Origin: Dicaeum eximium
Taxonomy: Eukaryota > Chordata > Aves > Passeriformes > Dicaeidae
Length of the DNA: 64,000 bases
Direction: 5' to 3'
Assembly (NCBI GenBank): GCA_013396995.1
Contig: VWZP01003839.1
Location: 834,815-898,814 of the forward strand
Shown here: positions 25,501 to 39,619 of the stretch, piece by piece
How the letters are laid out: every line of letters begins with the position of its first letter
How positions within the stretch are numbered: position 1 is the first letter of the stretch
Made by a program: the position numbers and the translations under genes
Notes under the pieces: model-generated
What the model saw: the letters and a program-made list of their open reading frames with translations, nothing else
What the model was told of the DNA's origin: nothing
Databases searched by the model: none

Positions 25501-28500
25501 ATTCCTGTGGTATGCAGGTGTACCTGAGTTCCTTCTCAAATTTACAGTAAAATGAGAGAATCATCCCAAATTCTCCTTGTGTTTACAAGGGTGTTAAACA
25601 TCATTCTTCACAACTGAGAAGTTACAAGGAACTCAGACACTTGGATAAGTGTGTTCCTAAACCTAGGGCCAAACGTAAACCTTGCCAGGCAGCCATCTGG
25701 CTGCAGAATACTGCAGGGAATACAGCAATTCCACCACCATGGGGCACAACTACTCCAGAAAAACCACAGTGAAGCCACAGCTTGACAGGCAAAAACGCTG
25801 TTCTGCTGGAAGAACTTGGTTTTTTTGGGGGGGAATATCTATCAGTAAAAGAATTCTTTTGGTTTTGTATAGGCATTTTAACCACAAGGAATGAGGCAAG
25901 TCTCCTGCCACAGCAGATCATGGCAGCTGCCTGCACTGCTGTCCCCTAGGAAGCACAGCTTAGGGAGGAATGACTTTGGATGGCACAATACCAGTCTGAG
26001 TAGCACTGTTTGAAAGCACAAGTGTTTTGTTTAACTATAACATAAGTTGCTTGCCTTTTTCAGCTGCTCACATCCTTTGATTAGAGAAACCAGGGCCAGC
26101 TGCTCCATCATGATTCTTACAAAGGCACCAGAAGGCAAACTTTTGGAATACACCACCCTAAAGTCAAAGAAAAACCATAATCAGAATTTTACTGGCAACA
26201 TGTGAAATAAATAAAAATTGTTCCACTTTAACAGTTTTCCAACACTCGGGTAGTCAGTTTGTAGAGTAGCATTTATCTCTGTTTTTTTTTTTAATTGCTT
26301 TTTACTGAAAATTTACTGAAGGCGATTGAGAAACCCCTATAGAAATCAAGGGAACCGTTTCAATCAACTAACACTCCTTTTCCTTATTTCATATATCTGG
26401 TAGCCTTGATTCGACAGGCAAATTCGGATTAATGGAAGAGCTGCAGTAAACCAAATCCATATTTGCAGGATTGTTGTAAAAATTAGGGTACAAACCAACA
26501 TACAGGTGTTAAAAAAAAAAAAAAGCAAAGGTTAAGAGAGGAGCAAGATAGCAAAAGCCAAGAACAAAATCTCCTTTTTTCAATTACTTTTAAGAGGATC
26601 AAAATAAGCAAGTGATACATAAACTATCAAAACCAAAAGTCAAGGTATTTCTCATCCTAACACAAAGAAAGACGCCCTTAAATAATCATGCTGTAGTACA
26701 GTCAGTCATGAAAACCACTTGTTCACATGTTGGGCAAATTAATAAAAGTCTCCACATACTCTGGCATAAAGGCTTCTTTTTTTATTATTTAAATAATTGA
26801 AAGATTACTTTGGATTTTAGCATTTCATATGTCTTTTCAACATGTCGTTCAGTTTTCCCTTTTCTAGAAATTGGGATGCTTTTGCTTTAACAAGCAGAAA
26901 AAAACCTGAGAGAAGACTTCCACTAAAGGGACAACACCACATTACTGGCCTTGATTCTCAGGTGACAGAAATGAGCACTGATCCATTGATGCTAATGAGT
27001 TACACACTCCTACAACACTTAGAGATCTGGCTTATTTTCTTGCTGCCTTCTTGCTGTCACTTCTTGCAATCAGTTTTGGTTTGGGGCTTCCTTTCCCTCC
27101 TCCCCCCCAACTAAACTGCCTAAATATTCAGCTATGACCAAGTGTGTAAGAAACTCAACTTATTGATTTTACATCCTCAGATTTTCTTTTCAGCTGTTAA
27201 CTATTACAGCCCAGTGGAAAAAGCAGCCAGAAGTCTTCACAGTCCTGTTGGTTCTGTGGTTTCTTCTTTAGCCTTCCAGTCTGAGAAAGATGATATGAAA
27301 ATATTAGATAAGTTAATACTCAAAGCCAAGAACAAATCAAAGATAGTAAATATCTTACTAAATCTTAGATGTTCTAGAGATATAATTAGGAATGAGAATA
27401 CTCTAAAATATACTCAGCTTCCCCCTGAAGATGGGACAAACCTGTTTATTCCTCCCTTTGCTGTTTTGTGATCATCATCTTTCCACTCAGAGGAAAGCAG
27501 CTTTTTTTTCTTACTCATCAAGATCCTTCAGGAATTACAGAAAAGGGCTCCCACATCAGTTAGATGTGCTTATTCTGAGATCAGCCTGCAAAGTGGAAAA
27601 TCTCCCTGGCTATATGTTAAAGACATTTTAAACCCATCTTCCTTCCCCCTCTCTCCAGTACCTAGGTCAGCACAGATTAAATATTTGGAACTCCATACAT
27701 AAATCCTTGTCTTCTACACTGTGTAAAGTTTGCTTCAGATCTTAGTAGCTTCCAAACTCCATGCCTGATAAAGGAGAGCTCCAGACAGTGTTATCTAGGT
27801 TGGTAACACAAAATAGCCTGAGATAATACTCTGTGGACAGTGCACCTGCAAGGTGTATGAGCCAAATGCATATGGGAGAGATACGTAGGTGAAACAGAGC
27901 TGAAAAGAGAGTCAGTGGTAATCAAGGAATTAGATTTATGTCCCCAGACAAAGTGCTCTGCACTTCAATGGAAGCTTCTCCCACATTGTCTGGTCTGCCT
28001 CTGAGGGCATCTCAAACACTGTCTGAAACCTGCTAGAGAAGTGGCTTTCAAACACAGCCTTATCACAAAAACTGGTCCAGGTCTTTGAAACCATGCTATG
28101 TTTGTGTATATCAAACTGTACACCCCTGTGAACAGAGGACAAATACCTAAATATTCTTACAGTAACAATTAATTGCTAAATTGAGAGAGAGGCATTTTTT
28201 CTCTGAAGTCTGTATTGTTCTCTAGGATTACTAAAACTAAATTTCCCTTGACACCACTCAAAAGAAACCCCAACACCACAACCCAGTGTAGGAGAAGCTG
28301 AGGATTTAAGATTATAGGATTAGGATGTTTTTACTATTCTAATTCCTTCTTCATCAGTAATGTGGATATTCACCACAAACTATTCGCTGTCCTAGTAAAA
28401 AACAGTGGTTTCACTCCTGTTTCACAGCAGGGAGGTGTTCTCACTGTAGCTGATACTAACAGGCTCTCTTGTTAGGGAAACCAACAACAGGATAAGCAAG

Positions 28501-31500
28501 GGTCTGAGACACTGACCTGCATAGTTTTCTTTTAGTGTCCTTGGATTAGAAGAAAAACAAACAAAACAAAACAAAACACTAAATCAGACAGCAGCTGTAT
28601 CACATACAGAAAGGGGACTCTTCTCTATGGAAGTTCTGAACATGCAAGGTTTCATTCTTCTTCTTCAACAGATATCCCACAAAAAATTTGAGATTTATAA
28701 GAGAAATGAGCATTTTAGGAAAACAGATGCTTATAAATAAACAGGTATTATCTGTAGCATTTTTCAAATGTTCAACTGTGCAAAGCCTTGCAGTAGGCAA
28801 AAGTCCCAGACATGGTTATTGTATAATTTTACTAGATAATAATATATATATTGCATATATAATATATAAATAATATATCTGAAAAAACAATCTGTTGACT
28901 TTTCAAATTAAAAAACAATATTCAAAGAAAATGTGACTTGAGAAGCCTAAGAGGACTACGGAATAGTCTGAAGTAAGAGACAATTTGCAGTGTGGCAGTT
29001 GATATCCGAGGATGTCCACTTAAAAGCAAAATAAAGTTTTGGTCAGTATTTTTTTTTTCCTTCCAGTAGCTGGGAAACAAAGCACAAAACAAATGACAAG
29101 TAAACATTCAGCCACAGGAAGCCATTAACAACAGTGGGCACCAATTAGGGCCCAGCAGGTATCCTTTACACCGCCTGGTGCTCTAGCTCCTCCTCAAATA
29201 CTTTGGCATAACACTCACAAACTCAGGCTTAGGAAACAACAGGCTGTTTCATTTACTCTGCAATTTGTAGCCACATATTCCTGCTGATAGGCCCATAAAC
29301 CTGTTTGTAGTCTTCTTCTGTTTCCCTTCAAGTTTGTGTCATTAGAAACTACAATTACTGTCTGTCCAAAGAGAATACTTTTCAGGGGAGAAAATAAAAT
29401 TGAGATACTGTGATCCTTTTCCTCTTTGTCTCTCCCTCACTCCTTTTCAACTTCTGTTTTGGAGGAGAATGCATAACACAATGGCTGATGTCAGGCAAAT
29501 GGGCTCACTGAGAAAAATATGTGTGAATTCTAAGATTTTTGCAACAAGGACATTATTTTTTCAAATCACAATTTTTCCAGTAGAACAGAGTGAAAAGCAC
29601 GTTGTTATCAAAAATGAGTCAAAGTTTGCAAGAATTAAAAAAGAGTAAAAAATATATTCTATTTCAGCCAAAACCATTGCAGAAAATATATACAGCTTTG
29701 AGATCCTTATATCAACTTTAAAATATTTTCTATCTCCTATCCAAAAAACCTCAATAAATTATCCAAGCCTTTTAAAGTCACTCATAGATTGTGCCTTATT
29801 TCTTCCCTTAGGAAGCACAGACTTTTATTGAAATGTGATACAAAATAAGATTCCCACCTTGACATTGAGATCGTAAAATAGAAAATGACAAAGCAGGGTA
29901 CAATCTCCCAAACCAAAATTTTACCAGCTTGTCACTGTTTTTCTGAAATGAAAAAGTACTTTCATGGCATTATAGTACTGCAAAAAGCAGAGGAAAGTCA
30001 GAGTCCAGCCCAAAGAACTGAGAGATCTTAGTGGGTGTCACAATATAAAACAATATGGGTGAAACAATCCGTTCAACTCCACTAAATCAACCTTTGTCTT
30101 ACAACCATCCACAGCCAGGCTGCTCTCATGTGCCATTTCTGCTTCTGTCATCACTGCCAAATGCAAGTTAACCAAAACATCATTATGTCAAGTTCGATAG
30201 TTTATTGATGCTTTTGGCATTACAAGTCAACAAGGAAAGCAGACCAAAACTGTGCTAATTCAGAGCTCTCCAAGTTTCTCTTTGATTTTCCTCCATTTTT
30301 AATAATTTTTCCACTATTTTTTTGCCATTTCAAAAAAAAAAATCAAAGCAAACATCAGTAAATGAGTAGTTCACTTTCCACTTGCACTAAATGTTAAATC
30401 CCCACTGTCTTTTGGCAAAGATGTGCCCAATTTCCCAGCTCTTTGCTCCCTCCACTGCCTCTGCTGACAGTTCTCACTGAAGCTCCCAACTCCTGCAGCA
30501 GCAAGACAGAGCTGTGCAGCCTCTGCATGCAACAGCCCCCACAACCAGCACTGACCATCATCTGTGGCAGAAGAATAAACCCTACAACAGAATTCCCAGG
30601 ACACCTATGCAATGAGCTTTGAGGAACAACCAGATATTTACCTTGAGCCTTGTGTCATGTGTCTCCGTACTGCTGTACAGGTGTGCGGTATGGAAGTGCC
30701 CTTATCACGCCCAGATATTGGCAGCCTAGAACCCAGAAAGATCATTGGCAAAAGTCCCACAGTCCTTGTGTGTCCCCAAAGCTCATGCCGTGGGAAGTGT
30801 CTAGGAACCACTGAGGACAGAATCAGCCCTGACTCATCACTGCTGCTGCTTGGCAGCTCGGCACTTCAAGGAGACCACGTGGCCACCATGGTGGGGAAAT
30901 TCAGTACCTGTCTGATTCCTCTTGGCTCAAAGCTGAAGGGTCCACATCACTGTTTCCTGGCAAGCTGGGACAGGAAGTGAATGAAACAATCAGGCACTGA
31001 TATTTCTCAGCAATACAGAAAAATGACACATGAGGAAGCCTGAGTACAGGAAGCCAAACCAGCTTGCCCATTTCCACAGATCTAGACTTATCAAAGAACT
31101 GGACTGAGTGGATTCTGCTGATGTGCTGCTCTGTGAATACATGTGAACTCAAACATCCTCCTCCACAGCTAAAAGACTATGACTATGGTGGACATGTACA
31201 GAATTTTCAGAATGAGGTTTACTTTTTCCATGTGAGATTAGCCTAGTCTGGCCTTCCCCAGGTACCAGACTGGTTGGGGAGTTTCACCCATTACAATGAG
31301 AGCTTCCCTGTTCCTTTCCTATGGGAAGGGAGCAGTTGTGCCTGTGTAACTTATCTGCATGCACACATTTCAGTTTCATCTTGATACTTCTCAGAAAGAA
31401 ATTTGGGACACAAAACAACACAACTAAGTACTGATCATCTAAGCACATGAGTCCATACACAAAACACCAACTAATAAGAAAGGTGTTATTTGCACAACTG

Positions 31501-31560
31501 AGTATATATGTATTATCAACCCTTTCAGCACTACGAATATCTCTTTGAAAGCTACATCTT
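19561..31560. other. Long non-coding stretch, no gene seen
   Basis: About 12 kb with no recognisable exon, RNA gene or young transposon. Low-complexity items include poly(T) at about 23913-23932, an (AAAAC)n patch at about 28555-28577 and an AT-only patch at about 28838-28880. Open frames up to 148 codons (22166-22612 plus) and 122 codons (30612-30980 plus) show no known domain and look like chance frames in locally GC-richer DNA. It may be intergenic or a large intron. Confidence 0.5.
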
Positions 31561-31594
31561 ATACTCTAAGGTCAAAAGGGGCAATGCCTCCTCT

Positions 31595-31690
31595 CTACAG
31601 CCACCTAGAAATCAAGTGGCTTGTCCAAGACAGTCATCCAGGCTCCTTCGGTAGTCAAGCAAGAGATAAGTGTCTCCAGATTGCCATTTA
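31595..31690 (+). repeat. Possible MIR/SINE-core-like fossil
   Basis: The string atcaagtggcttgtccaaga followed by cagtcatccagg resembles the MIR core (gttaagtgacttgcccaaggtcacacagct). The match is short and comes from memory, so this may be coincidence. Confidence 0.22.
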
Positions 31691-34600
31691 TCCCATTCTA
31701 GGATAGGTGAGTAAAACAGGTGAGATGAATCCCTGGCATGGTATCTGCTGGGGGAGGGTGAGGAATTACTTCCTAGATTACTCCCTTAGGAGAGATACTT
31801 AACTTTTAGCAGCTAATGTTGAGAGGAATCCCATGCTACAAGATTAGGGAGGGATTATAAAGATTCACACACTTGTGAAAATTCCCATTATATTGGGCTT
31901 ACAAAGAAAGTAAAAATTTAAATTTCCCATGCAAACAAAACCATCTTACACCCTCATTCAGACTGTAGATCCCTATGTCTAGTATAGTCAGAGATTTGTG
32001 GAAGTTTTGTGTGTTTTCATAAAAAAATAATGCTGTTCTATTTTCCCAAGAAAATGAGGCTCACATTATGAATATTAAGAAACTATCTGTTGCAAACCTG
32101 TTAGCCATTTAAATATGACAGACATATACAAAAAAAACCCCACTTGAAAGTGGGAGCATGTTACCAAGTAAAGGACAGATCCGTCAGTGCTGCCAAAGAG
32201 GAAAGGTGGGAACGTGTCATCACTCCTGAGATCAGAAATGAGACTTGACCCAGAGAAGGAACTTGTTCAGCTCGCTGCTCCCATTCACCTGACACCGCAG
32301 TGTCAATTAGAGACAACAGTTCTTCCACATCTGCTGTTCTTCAGGGGTTCAAGGTTCCATTTCGGTTTTGCACAGCATCCATGCAAACAGTAAGAACAGC
32401 TCTCATCAGTACTATCTCCCAAGAGTGTCTCCTGCACTACTGAAACCAGTGGCACCATTTCTTTTTCTCCATGCCAGCTAGGTGTGTGTTAGCATTTACT
32501 GCCTATAAATGCAGGCCATGCCACACAGGCAAATATCTCAGAACAAAAACCTGCTCAGCACAATTGGGCATAGTTTACAAGTTCTTTTAAAGCACTAATA
32601 GTTACATTAAATGGAGGAAAATATTTAATACTTTGATGAGATTCACACCTGGCATTCTTGCAAGGCTAGCTTTTAGAGAAATTGAAGAATTCAGGCTCAC
32701 ACTAGTAACATATATAATCTTCAGTCAGTTCCTCCCTGCATGGAAAAAACAATGTGCTACCTCACAAGCTCTGAATAAACTAAATTCAGAAATAGGTTGA
32801 GAAAGAGGCAGTCATTGAAATTACTATTTTTGTCTGTTCGTTTTCTAATGTCATCCCCTTTAGGATTTTCCCTTTTCATGTCATTTAGTGAGATAAAATG
32901 GGGAGAAAACATAAAGACATGATTAAATGACATTATGATTAAAAGTGGCTCTAAATTCTAGAAGTCAGAGCCCGAAGCCAGAAAACAAGTAAAACACAGA
33001 AATGAGATCTGCCTTTGCTGTGGCCAGTTGAAAAGATTCACAGCTGTCTACCAGCACTATATTGATATTCAGGTGCTGAAAAGCAGCTGGCACAGTCACA
33101 ACTGAAACACCAGCCTACATACAGTGATCCACACCTTGTGTTCCTTCAAATATAACTATAACCCAGTCATGCTAAGGATCCCATGGAAATCCAAAATGGG
33201 TGAGGAGTGGAGAAAAAGCTTTCATTTCCGAGTTACTTGACAAGCGTTTCACCTGTCCTGTCCCGGAGTTTGGTGCTGCGTTCCAGCAATGCAAGCACTG
33301 GGAAGGTGGGAGAGGTGTGAAAGGAGAGTAAAACAGAAACACCAGGAGACACCACGGAGATCATCAGGTCACACCCCAGAGTTTTACAGCCCCAGTCTGC
33401 AGCCAGGCTAGCTCACAGCCAGCCAAAGCCTGGCCTTCTGCAGGCACTGCGAGGAGCAAAGCAGTGGCTCTGCTGGATACACCCACTTGCTTCCCCTCTC
33501 CATAACCCATCTCGTATGTCCGCTCCCACACGGAGCAGCTGTGAGGTTTGAGTTCACAAAGGTGGTGAATTTGAAGCATTAAAGCATGTCTTTTGGTGCA
33601 TTGCTTCACTGCAGATGTACTTTGTGGGGGTTTTCTTGTACTACCTGCTACATCCAACAGAGAAACAGACGCAGGTCCTCTGTTAGATGAGAATCCAGCT
33701 CTCAGTTTCTCCTGCAGTCTCTTTTCCCCTCTTCCTCTTCAATATTCTCCCAATTCTTTTCTTCTGACGAAAGCATCTGAAAAAATTCCAAAATTACCAT
33801 CCTTTAGTCCTACACACTTTCATTTTTTAATACAGTCTATAATAACCAAGTCTGCTGTCTTTAGGTTATTTTTATCTTCTTTTCTCAAAATAAATAGCTG
33901 TTGAGATTAAAAATGAGTGATTATCTGCTAATATACCAATGAATTGCATACCCAAGCTAAAGATTTTAAGTTTTACAGACTTCATCAGTACAAATGACTC
34001 CGAGGACCAGGAGTTTCACACTTCATAAGATGCATTACGGACACATTAAGATTAATGAAACGAGCACAGTCTGGGAGCACATCTCTGTCCACATCTGCAT
34101 TAGCACAGCACAGAAAGGAGGAAGCTGAACCTGCAGAATCAAAGTCAGTTCTGAGGACCCAGCACCCACCCAGTTGTTTTTTTTTTTTTTTAATTCTGAG
34201 CTACCTCTAGTATGGAACCGTGAACCGAAACACCCACTGGCAGCTGGCAAACACACACAAGGCAAAGCTGTCCCTCCATCCAACCTCAGCCCCACTTCAT
34301 GATGTGAGCCTCCAAATACAAAGGGGAGCAGCTGGAGGCTCACTTCAAAGTAGGTCTGAGGTAATTAGCTCTAAAGACTTTTGCTACATAAATATTAGTA
34401 GTAAAATTTTAACGTATCTCAGGTACTTCCAGTTTAAAATGGCTGGGATAAAGCCAATTTAAAGTTTGTCAACAACCATGCTCACTTAATGGAATATGCT
34501 TATTTTGATCACCACTGCTGTTTTCCTGCTCTATACCCAAAACACTCCAGGGCACACCATAGCCATGCAGAAATGCCTGCAAATGAACGTGAGTGAAATT

Positions 34601-37230
34601 AGATATCTACAGGCCTTTATAACAAATGAGCTGAGCTATTAATTTCTAAAAGTGTAGTTTCCCTCACAGGTAGGTCTTGGGCAGAAAAGAAATAGTTCCC
34701 TTTTATTTTAAAATCTAAATCTAATTTAATTTCCATACTTATATCAAATCCATGTATATAACTCACTGTGGAAAATACACAGTTTAAACAAGCTTAAGAT
34801 ACTAGAAGAGAAGAAAACTTGAGCTTTTGTTTCTTTGCTTCGAGGCCCACATGACACAGTTGACAAGGCTACAGAGGTTCAGCCATTTTGTGTGTGCAGC
34901 CCCAGGTAGAGGAGGTCTGTATTTTCCAGTCACCCATGTGTTTATTTGACATAACATATAATGGGAAATAATGCTGTGCAAGCCCTGAGCAATAATGCAC
35001 CAGGCACTCCTGTAAAAAGAAGCATTAACATACTTTTACAAATTGTTATGACAACTTAGTAATTGGATACAGTAACTTTTCCAGACCTATTGGCACATGA
35101 GTGTGGGAAGAGCTTGCCTGGAGGCTGCTGGTTCTGCAGAACAGTAGCCGCAGGCAATTCAGGGAACACTTTCACTGGCCACTGCAGGTCAGGAGAATAA
35201 AGGGAAAAATACTTTGGAAAACAATCTCAAAGAACAAAATGTAAGAATAGAGTTTTGATGGTTTGAGCAACATAAAGCTATTGAAAACTGAACTGTTGCA
35301 TTAAATTTATTTAAAAGAACGTAAATAGCTGGTTTGATTTTAAAAGCACTTCAGCCTCCATTACCAAATGAAGGTTTTCTTAAAAAAGCTTTAACAGAAT
35401 CACCTAATTATTTTTAAACAATTGCTAACAGCTCATGAGGCACATTTGAGACTAGGCACCAGACAAAAGGGTGCATGCAAGGATCTATCCTATTCCTTCC
35501 CCACCTGCAACTCTCAGCTCTTGCTTAAACTAAACACTGAATTTTAAACTTGTACAAACCTTTTATTTCAGTTTACTGTGACTTATAGTCTAAATCTAAA
35601 TTACAATGAGTGTTAAAGACAAGTTTTTTCCACTGCAATATCTAAGTCAGTATGAAACTGGCCTGAGTTTTAGAGGTAATTTTGTAGTATACATAAAGCC
35701 CTAAAGTACTCAGAAACAAGTATGCTACTATTGTTCATATCATAACACAATAACACAAAACTTGTAACACAGAGCAGCCTTTGTAGCCCTTCCATAATAA
35801 AATTTTGATAAAATGCAAGTGAAAATACTCTCTGCTCAACATTTCCCTAACCTTTACTTATAAAGAAAAAAAAAGGCACAGATGGGTCAATACTTTTTGA
35901 ATTGATTGATACTTTACGCAAGACAAAATTAAGATTCATATGTCATGATTAAAGCAGCTCTCTCCCAATGGTGACTGTGTCACCCCAAAAATAATTCAAT
36001 GCAGTATTCCCCTGCTAAGTATGGACAAAAGAGTTTCCTTTAGAAGAGGAAATTCTCTTAAGGAAGTTGTTTTAAGCTAAATAAAAGTTCAGGATGAAGC
36101 CAGCAAAAGGTGTGAAGGATTTCTCTTTGATTTCCCAGCTTGTGTATTTGGGCTCAGACACAGACTACATTTTATGCACATATTAATAGGATGCTAATAA
36201 GCCTACAACTCTGCTTTGACAGGGACCTGTAGAGACAACCTGATATGTGGCACCAGATATAATAGCTGTCTTAAGCAGGAGATTTATTTCCTCTTCACAC
36301 AGGGGGTGAATCAGACGACGTATTTTTTAATTACAAGTTCAGATGAAAACGTCATGCAAAGTTAGGCTGTTATTTTTGCTGTAGTGTTTCTCAAGTAAAG
36401 TAAACTTGCAAAAGATTGAAATAGAGCCCAAGCCTCAGAGACTAACTGGGAGCAGCTTTTGCTCTTCACTGGTAACCTTACAAGCAAAATGAGGCCGTAA
36501 ATTGCTGGGTCACAAAAACAATCCCAGTATCAAAAGCACAGAAATTGGCAGCATTTATTTCAACAGCTTGCTGCATCCCATGGAAAACTTGGAGAGAGAT
36601 TCTATCTAGCTGTAAACTGCGGAGATATTTCAAAGCTAAATCTTGTTAAAACAAACCAGAAACATTTATAAAGAAACATTTATAAAAGCGATAAAAAGAA
36701 TAATAAAAAATACTAGGTAAGATTAATCTCAAGCATTTATTTATCCCAATTTCTGTTTAATATTTAAAAAACAATCCAGAAATTACATCTATTATATCTG
36801 GTGCCACATATCCTACAATTTAATTTAACCACACATTCAAGCAAGGCTTCCATATACTTTCTCTCCTAAATATTTTGTTTTCACGATTTTAACTCGGGGA
36901 TTTTTTTCATATTTCTTGAACAACAAAAATAGATTAAGGCAACTTTTTTCATCGTCAGACACCAAAAAAAAGCCTTTTGTTTGAAGAACACAGGCAAAAT
37001 AGAATTTAAAGAAATAAAAAAACCCAACTAAAACAACTCCACAATGCACAGATGATTTTCATTTTAATTTAGAATAAAAATTCTGGAAAAGTGTGATTGT
37101 TCTTAACCCGTTGACACAGAGGCTTCTCCCTTTTATTAACTGTTGCTTTGATAAAACTTTAAAAAAATATGAGAAGTTTTGTTGTTGTTTAAAAAAACTT
37201 CTCTATGGCATAAACATTTTACATTTTAAA
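31691..37230. other. AT-rich non-coding stretch, candidate conserved elements only
   Basis: No exon or transposon is recognised. The part at 36120-36420 retains several CpG dinucleotides inside AT-rich DNA with homeodomain-like ATTA words (around ctaataag and tttaattacaag). That pattern is typical of conserved non-coding elements but is not proof of one. A direct repeat of about 15 bases (aaacatttataa type) lies at 36660-36690. Confidence 0.45.
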
Positions 37231-37237
37231 AAAATGT

Positions 37238-37275
37238 ATAGATAGATAGATAGATAGACAGACAGATAGATAGAT
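37238..37275. repeat. (GATA)n microsatellite
   Basis: About nine tandem GATA/GACA units, with GACA variants in the middle. The length is probably polymorphic. Confidence 0.9.
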
Positions 37276-38648
37276 TTCAATATATTTATATTTCCAGCCT
37301 GGTCAAATTACCAGCATGTATACATACAGCTACTAGTAAAACTGTGTCCAAAATCTTCTATCCTGGGGTGATTCTCAGCTTCAAATTTCTTTTTGTCATC
37401 TCAAGGCTCTACTGGCAATGACTTCAGCCACCAACAAAAAAAATGGACAGTTGTCACTCATCAGTTGCTCTTATCTGTCAGCTTGACAAAGTTAATGCAG
37501 CCTTTCTATTTCTTAATGTGAAATAAATGAGTATAGCTCTGAAATTACAGAGTAGTTTAATAATTTGACTAAATGGGATTCCCTCCTCTTTCCTGTCATT
37601 TCTGCTTAGGGAGTTTCATCTGTTCCTTTGACCTTCTCCTCAAGGGAATGAGGAGAGCAGAAGCCAAGTGCCATCCAAAAATGTCTCACTCATTTGCACC
37701 GAACTGCACTGCACTGCAAACGGTTTGAGACGCCCTCGTGTCCGTGCGGGTGGCTTCAAAGGGCTCCCACAAAAGTAACCCAGGACATTCTGAAACGGGG
37801 CACCTGTGCTGCTCCAGGGCTGCTCCTTGCTGGCACAACTGCAGCCACCACGGCACAGCAGCTCACACCTAGATGCTCCTCTGGAAATGTCACCTGCTCA
37901 CGTGATCCCTGCGCCGGACACGAGCCCCTCGCCTTCCTCACAAAGCTGGAAATCCACCTTGGAGAAGACAAGTAGGAAAGTCCAGAGCTTCAGGCTTCTC
38001 TTGCAGAGGGAGGAGGTCTGGGGGACCTCCACAGTGTCCCGAAGGCTCTGCCTTGATGTTTGTGTTCCTGGTTACAGTGACACTGAAAGAACAGCAACAA
38101 GTCAAGTAACTGCTATTGCCTCTTGCAAAATGGACTTTGACTTCCTAGCTGCAGGACTTAAAAAGCCAGGGTCAAAAGAGGAACTTTAAATCTTCACAAA
38201 GTGGACAAACCAGAGCCCAATCTATTGTGTTGTTATGCAGGCTGCACACAGATATAAATGCAGATATACATGCTGGTGTAACATACAGAACATGTATAAA
38301 TGCCCCGGTCACATTCTGTGCTGTAGGCTGTGACATGTGAAGGGCACGTCTTTGTCTTCCTGGTTCAAGCACTCTCTTTGAAACCATTTAGAGCATTTAT
38401 GAGCCTCTGCCTAGGAGCTTGTACACGTGTAAAATCAAGCCAGCTTTCTTCCAGTGGCTCACCAAACATTCACATCAACCTTGACAAGCTCACACCAAAT
38501 TCTGACATGTGGCAGCTGCTAAAGATCACACGGGAGCAACAGAATCCACGGAATGCCTTTTGGGAGGGATCCAAGATACCTGAAATATTAGGAAACACAC
38601 ATTATCTGTAGGTGATGGCCAACCCTGCCATCACCAACTGGAACTGCC
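37276..38648. other. Non-coding stretch with a small CpG-containing patch
   Basis: The part at about 37700-37950 has more CpG than its surroundings and a perfect TCACGTGA E-box at 37898-37905. Plus-strand frames of 93 and 127 codons overlap here in different phases, and neither has a recognisable motif. I do not call a gene. Confidence 0.4.
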
Positions 38649-38740
38649 AACTGAAATGATAGCATTTCTGTGCAAACAAAAGTTAATTTTGATTAACTGA
38701 AATGATAGCATTTCTGTGCAAACACAAGTTAATTTTGGTC
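38649..38740 (+). repeat. Two-copy 46-bp tandem duplication
   Basis: Copy one (38649-38694) and copy two (38695-38740) both start aactgaaatgatagcatttc and differ at only about three positions, two of them in the last four bases. They are directly abutted, so this is a recent simple tandem duplication. It does not sit in a recognisable gene. Confidence 0.9.
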
Positions 38741-39619
38741 TCTGCTGTCAGGGTCCCAGATATCAGAGGGGCTGCAACAATTCCACCATTGTGGAAATTT
38801 GTGAAAGCTCCTCTGGCACACTGTGTGTATCCTACCATCACCAGCCTCAGCCCGAGTCCTGCTCTGCTGCCTCTCACCAGTTTTGACACCTAAGCAAGCC
38901 ATCTTCACCCTCATCTTCCTCCTTCCATCAGCCCACTCAGGACTGGTTTGCAGCACAGGAGAACTCTCAGCATAAACCAGAGATGGGGCCCACCCCAAGA
39001 TGATAACCAGCCATTACTTTTGGGAAGATGAGATGCTGATTTACCCTGAGGTCCATGTGGTGAAGTCAGCAAGGAAGCTAACCTTGACAAATTCTCTTCA
39101 CAGCACCTTAAGACAATGCAAGTTTGCTAACTGCCCTGACACAAACTCACACTTTTTTCATCAGTGGAGAAAAAGTTTCGTGTCCCAGAAGAAGAATCTT
39201 AAAGGGTCTAGGAGCAGTATTGGCAACAATATTGCTCTTTCTAGGATAAAGCTAAATAAATTAAAAAAGAAAGAAAAATAAAAAGAAGGGAAACCCCAAG
39301 ATACAGCAACTTAGCTTATTTGGTCTGGGGATATTTAGGCTTACAACAACAATCTTGCTTTCACCTGCATCATGGAAGTACATTTTTCCCTTGTGGGAAT
39401 AGTGGATAAGTGAAACCCACAAATGTAATTTTTTTTTCTGTGACAACCATCCACATTTCAGTCTAACATTCAAACAGAAAACCAAATTCTAAATCTGTTC
39501 AATTGTCTTACTACATCCCACAGATGTTAACCATGTTTAGTGACCACTGTAAGGCTGCAAATGAGAGCTGATGAATTTTGTCTATCTTGCCCTACATTGA
39601 CTGTCTTTCCTTTGATTTT

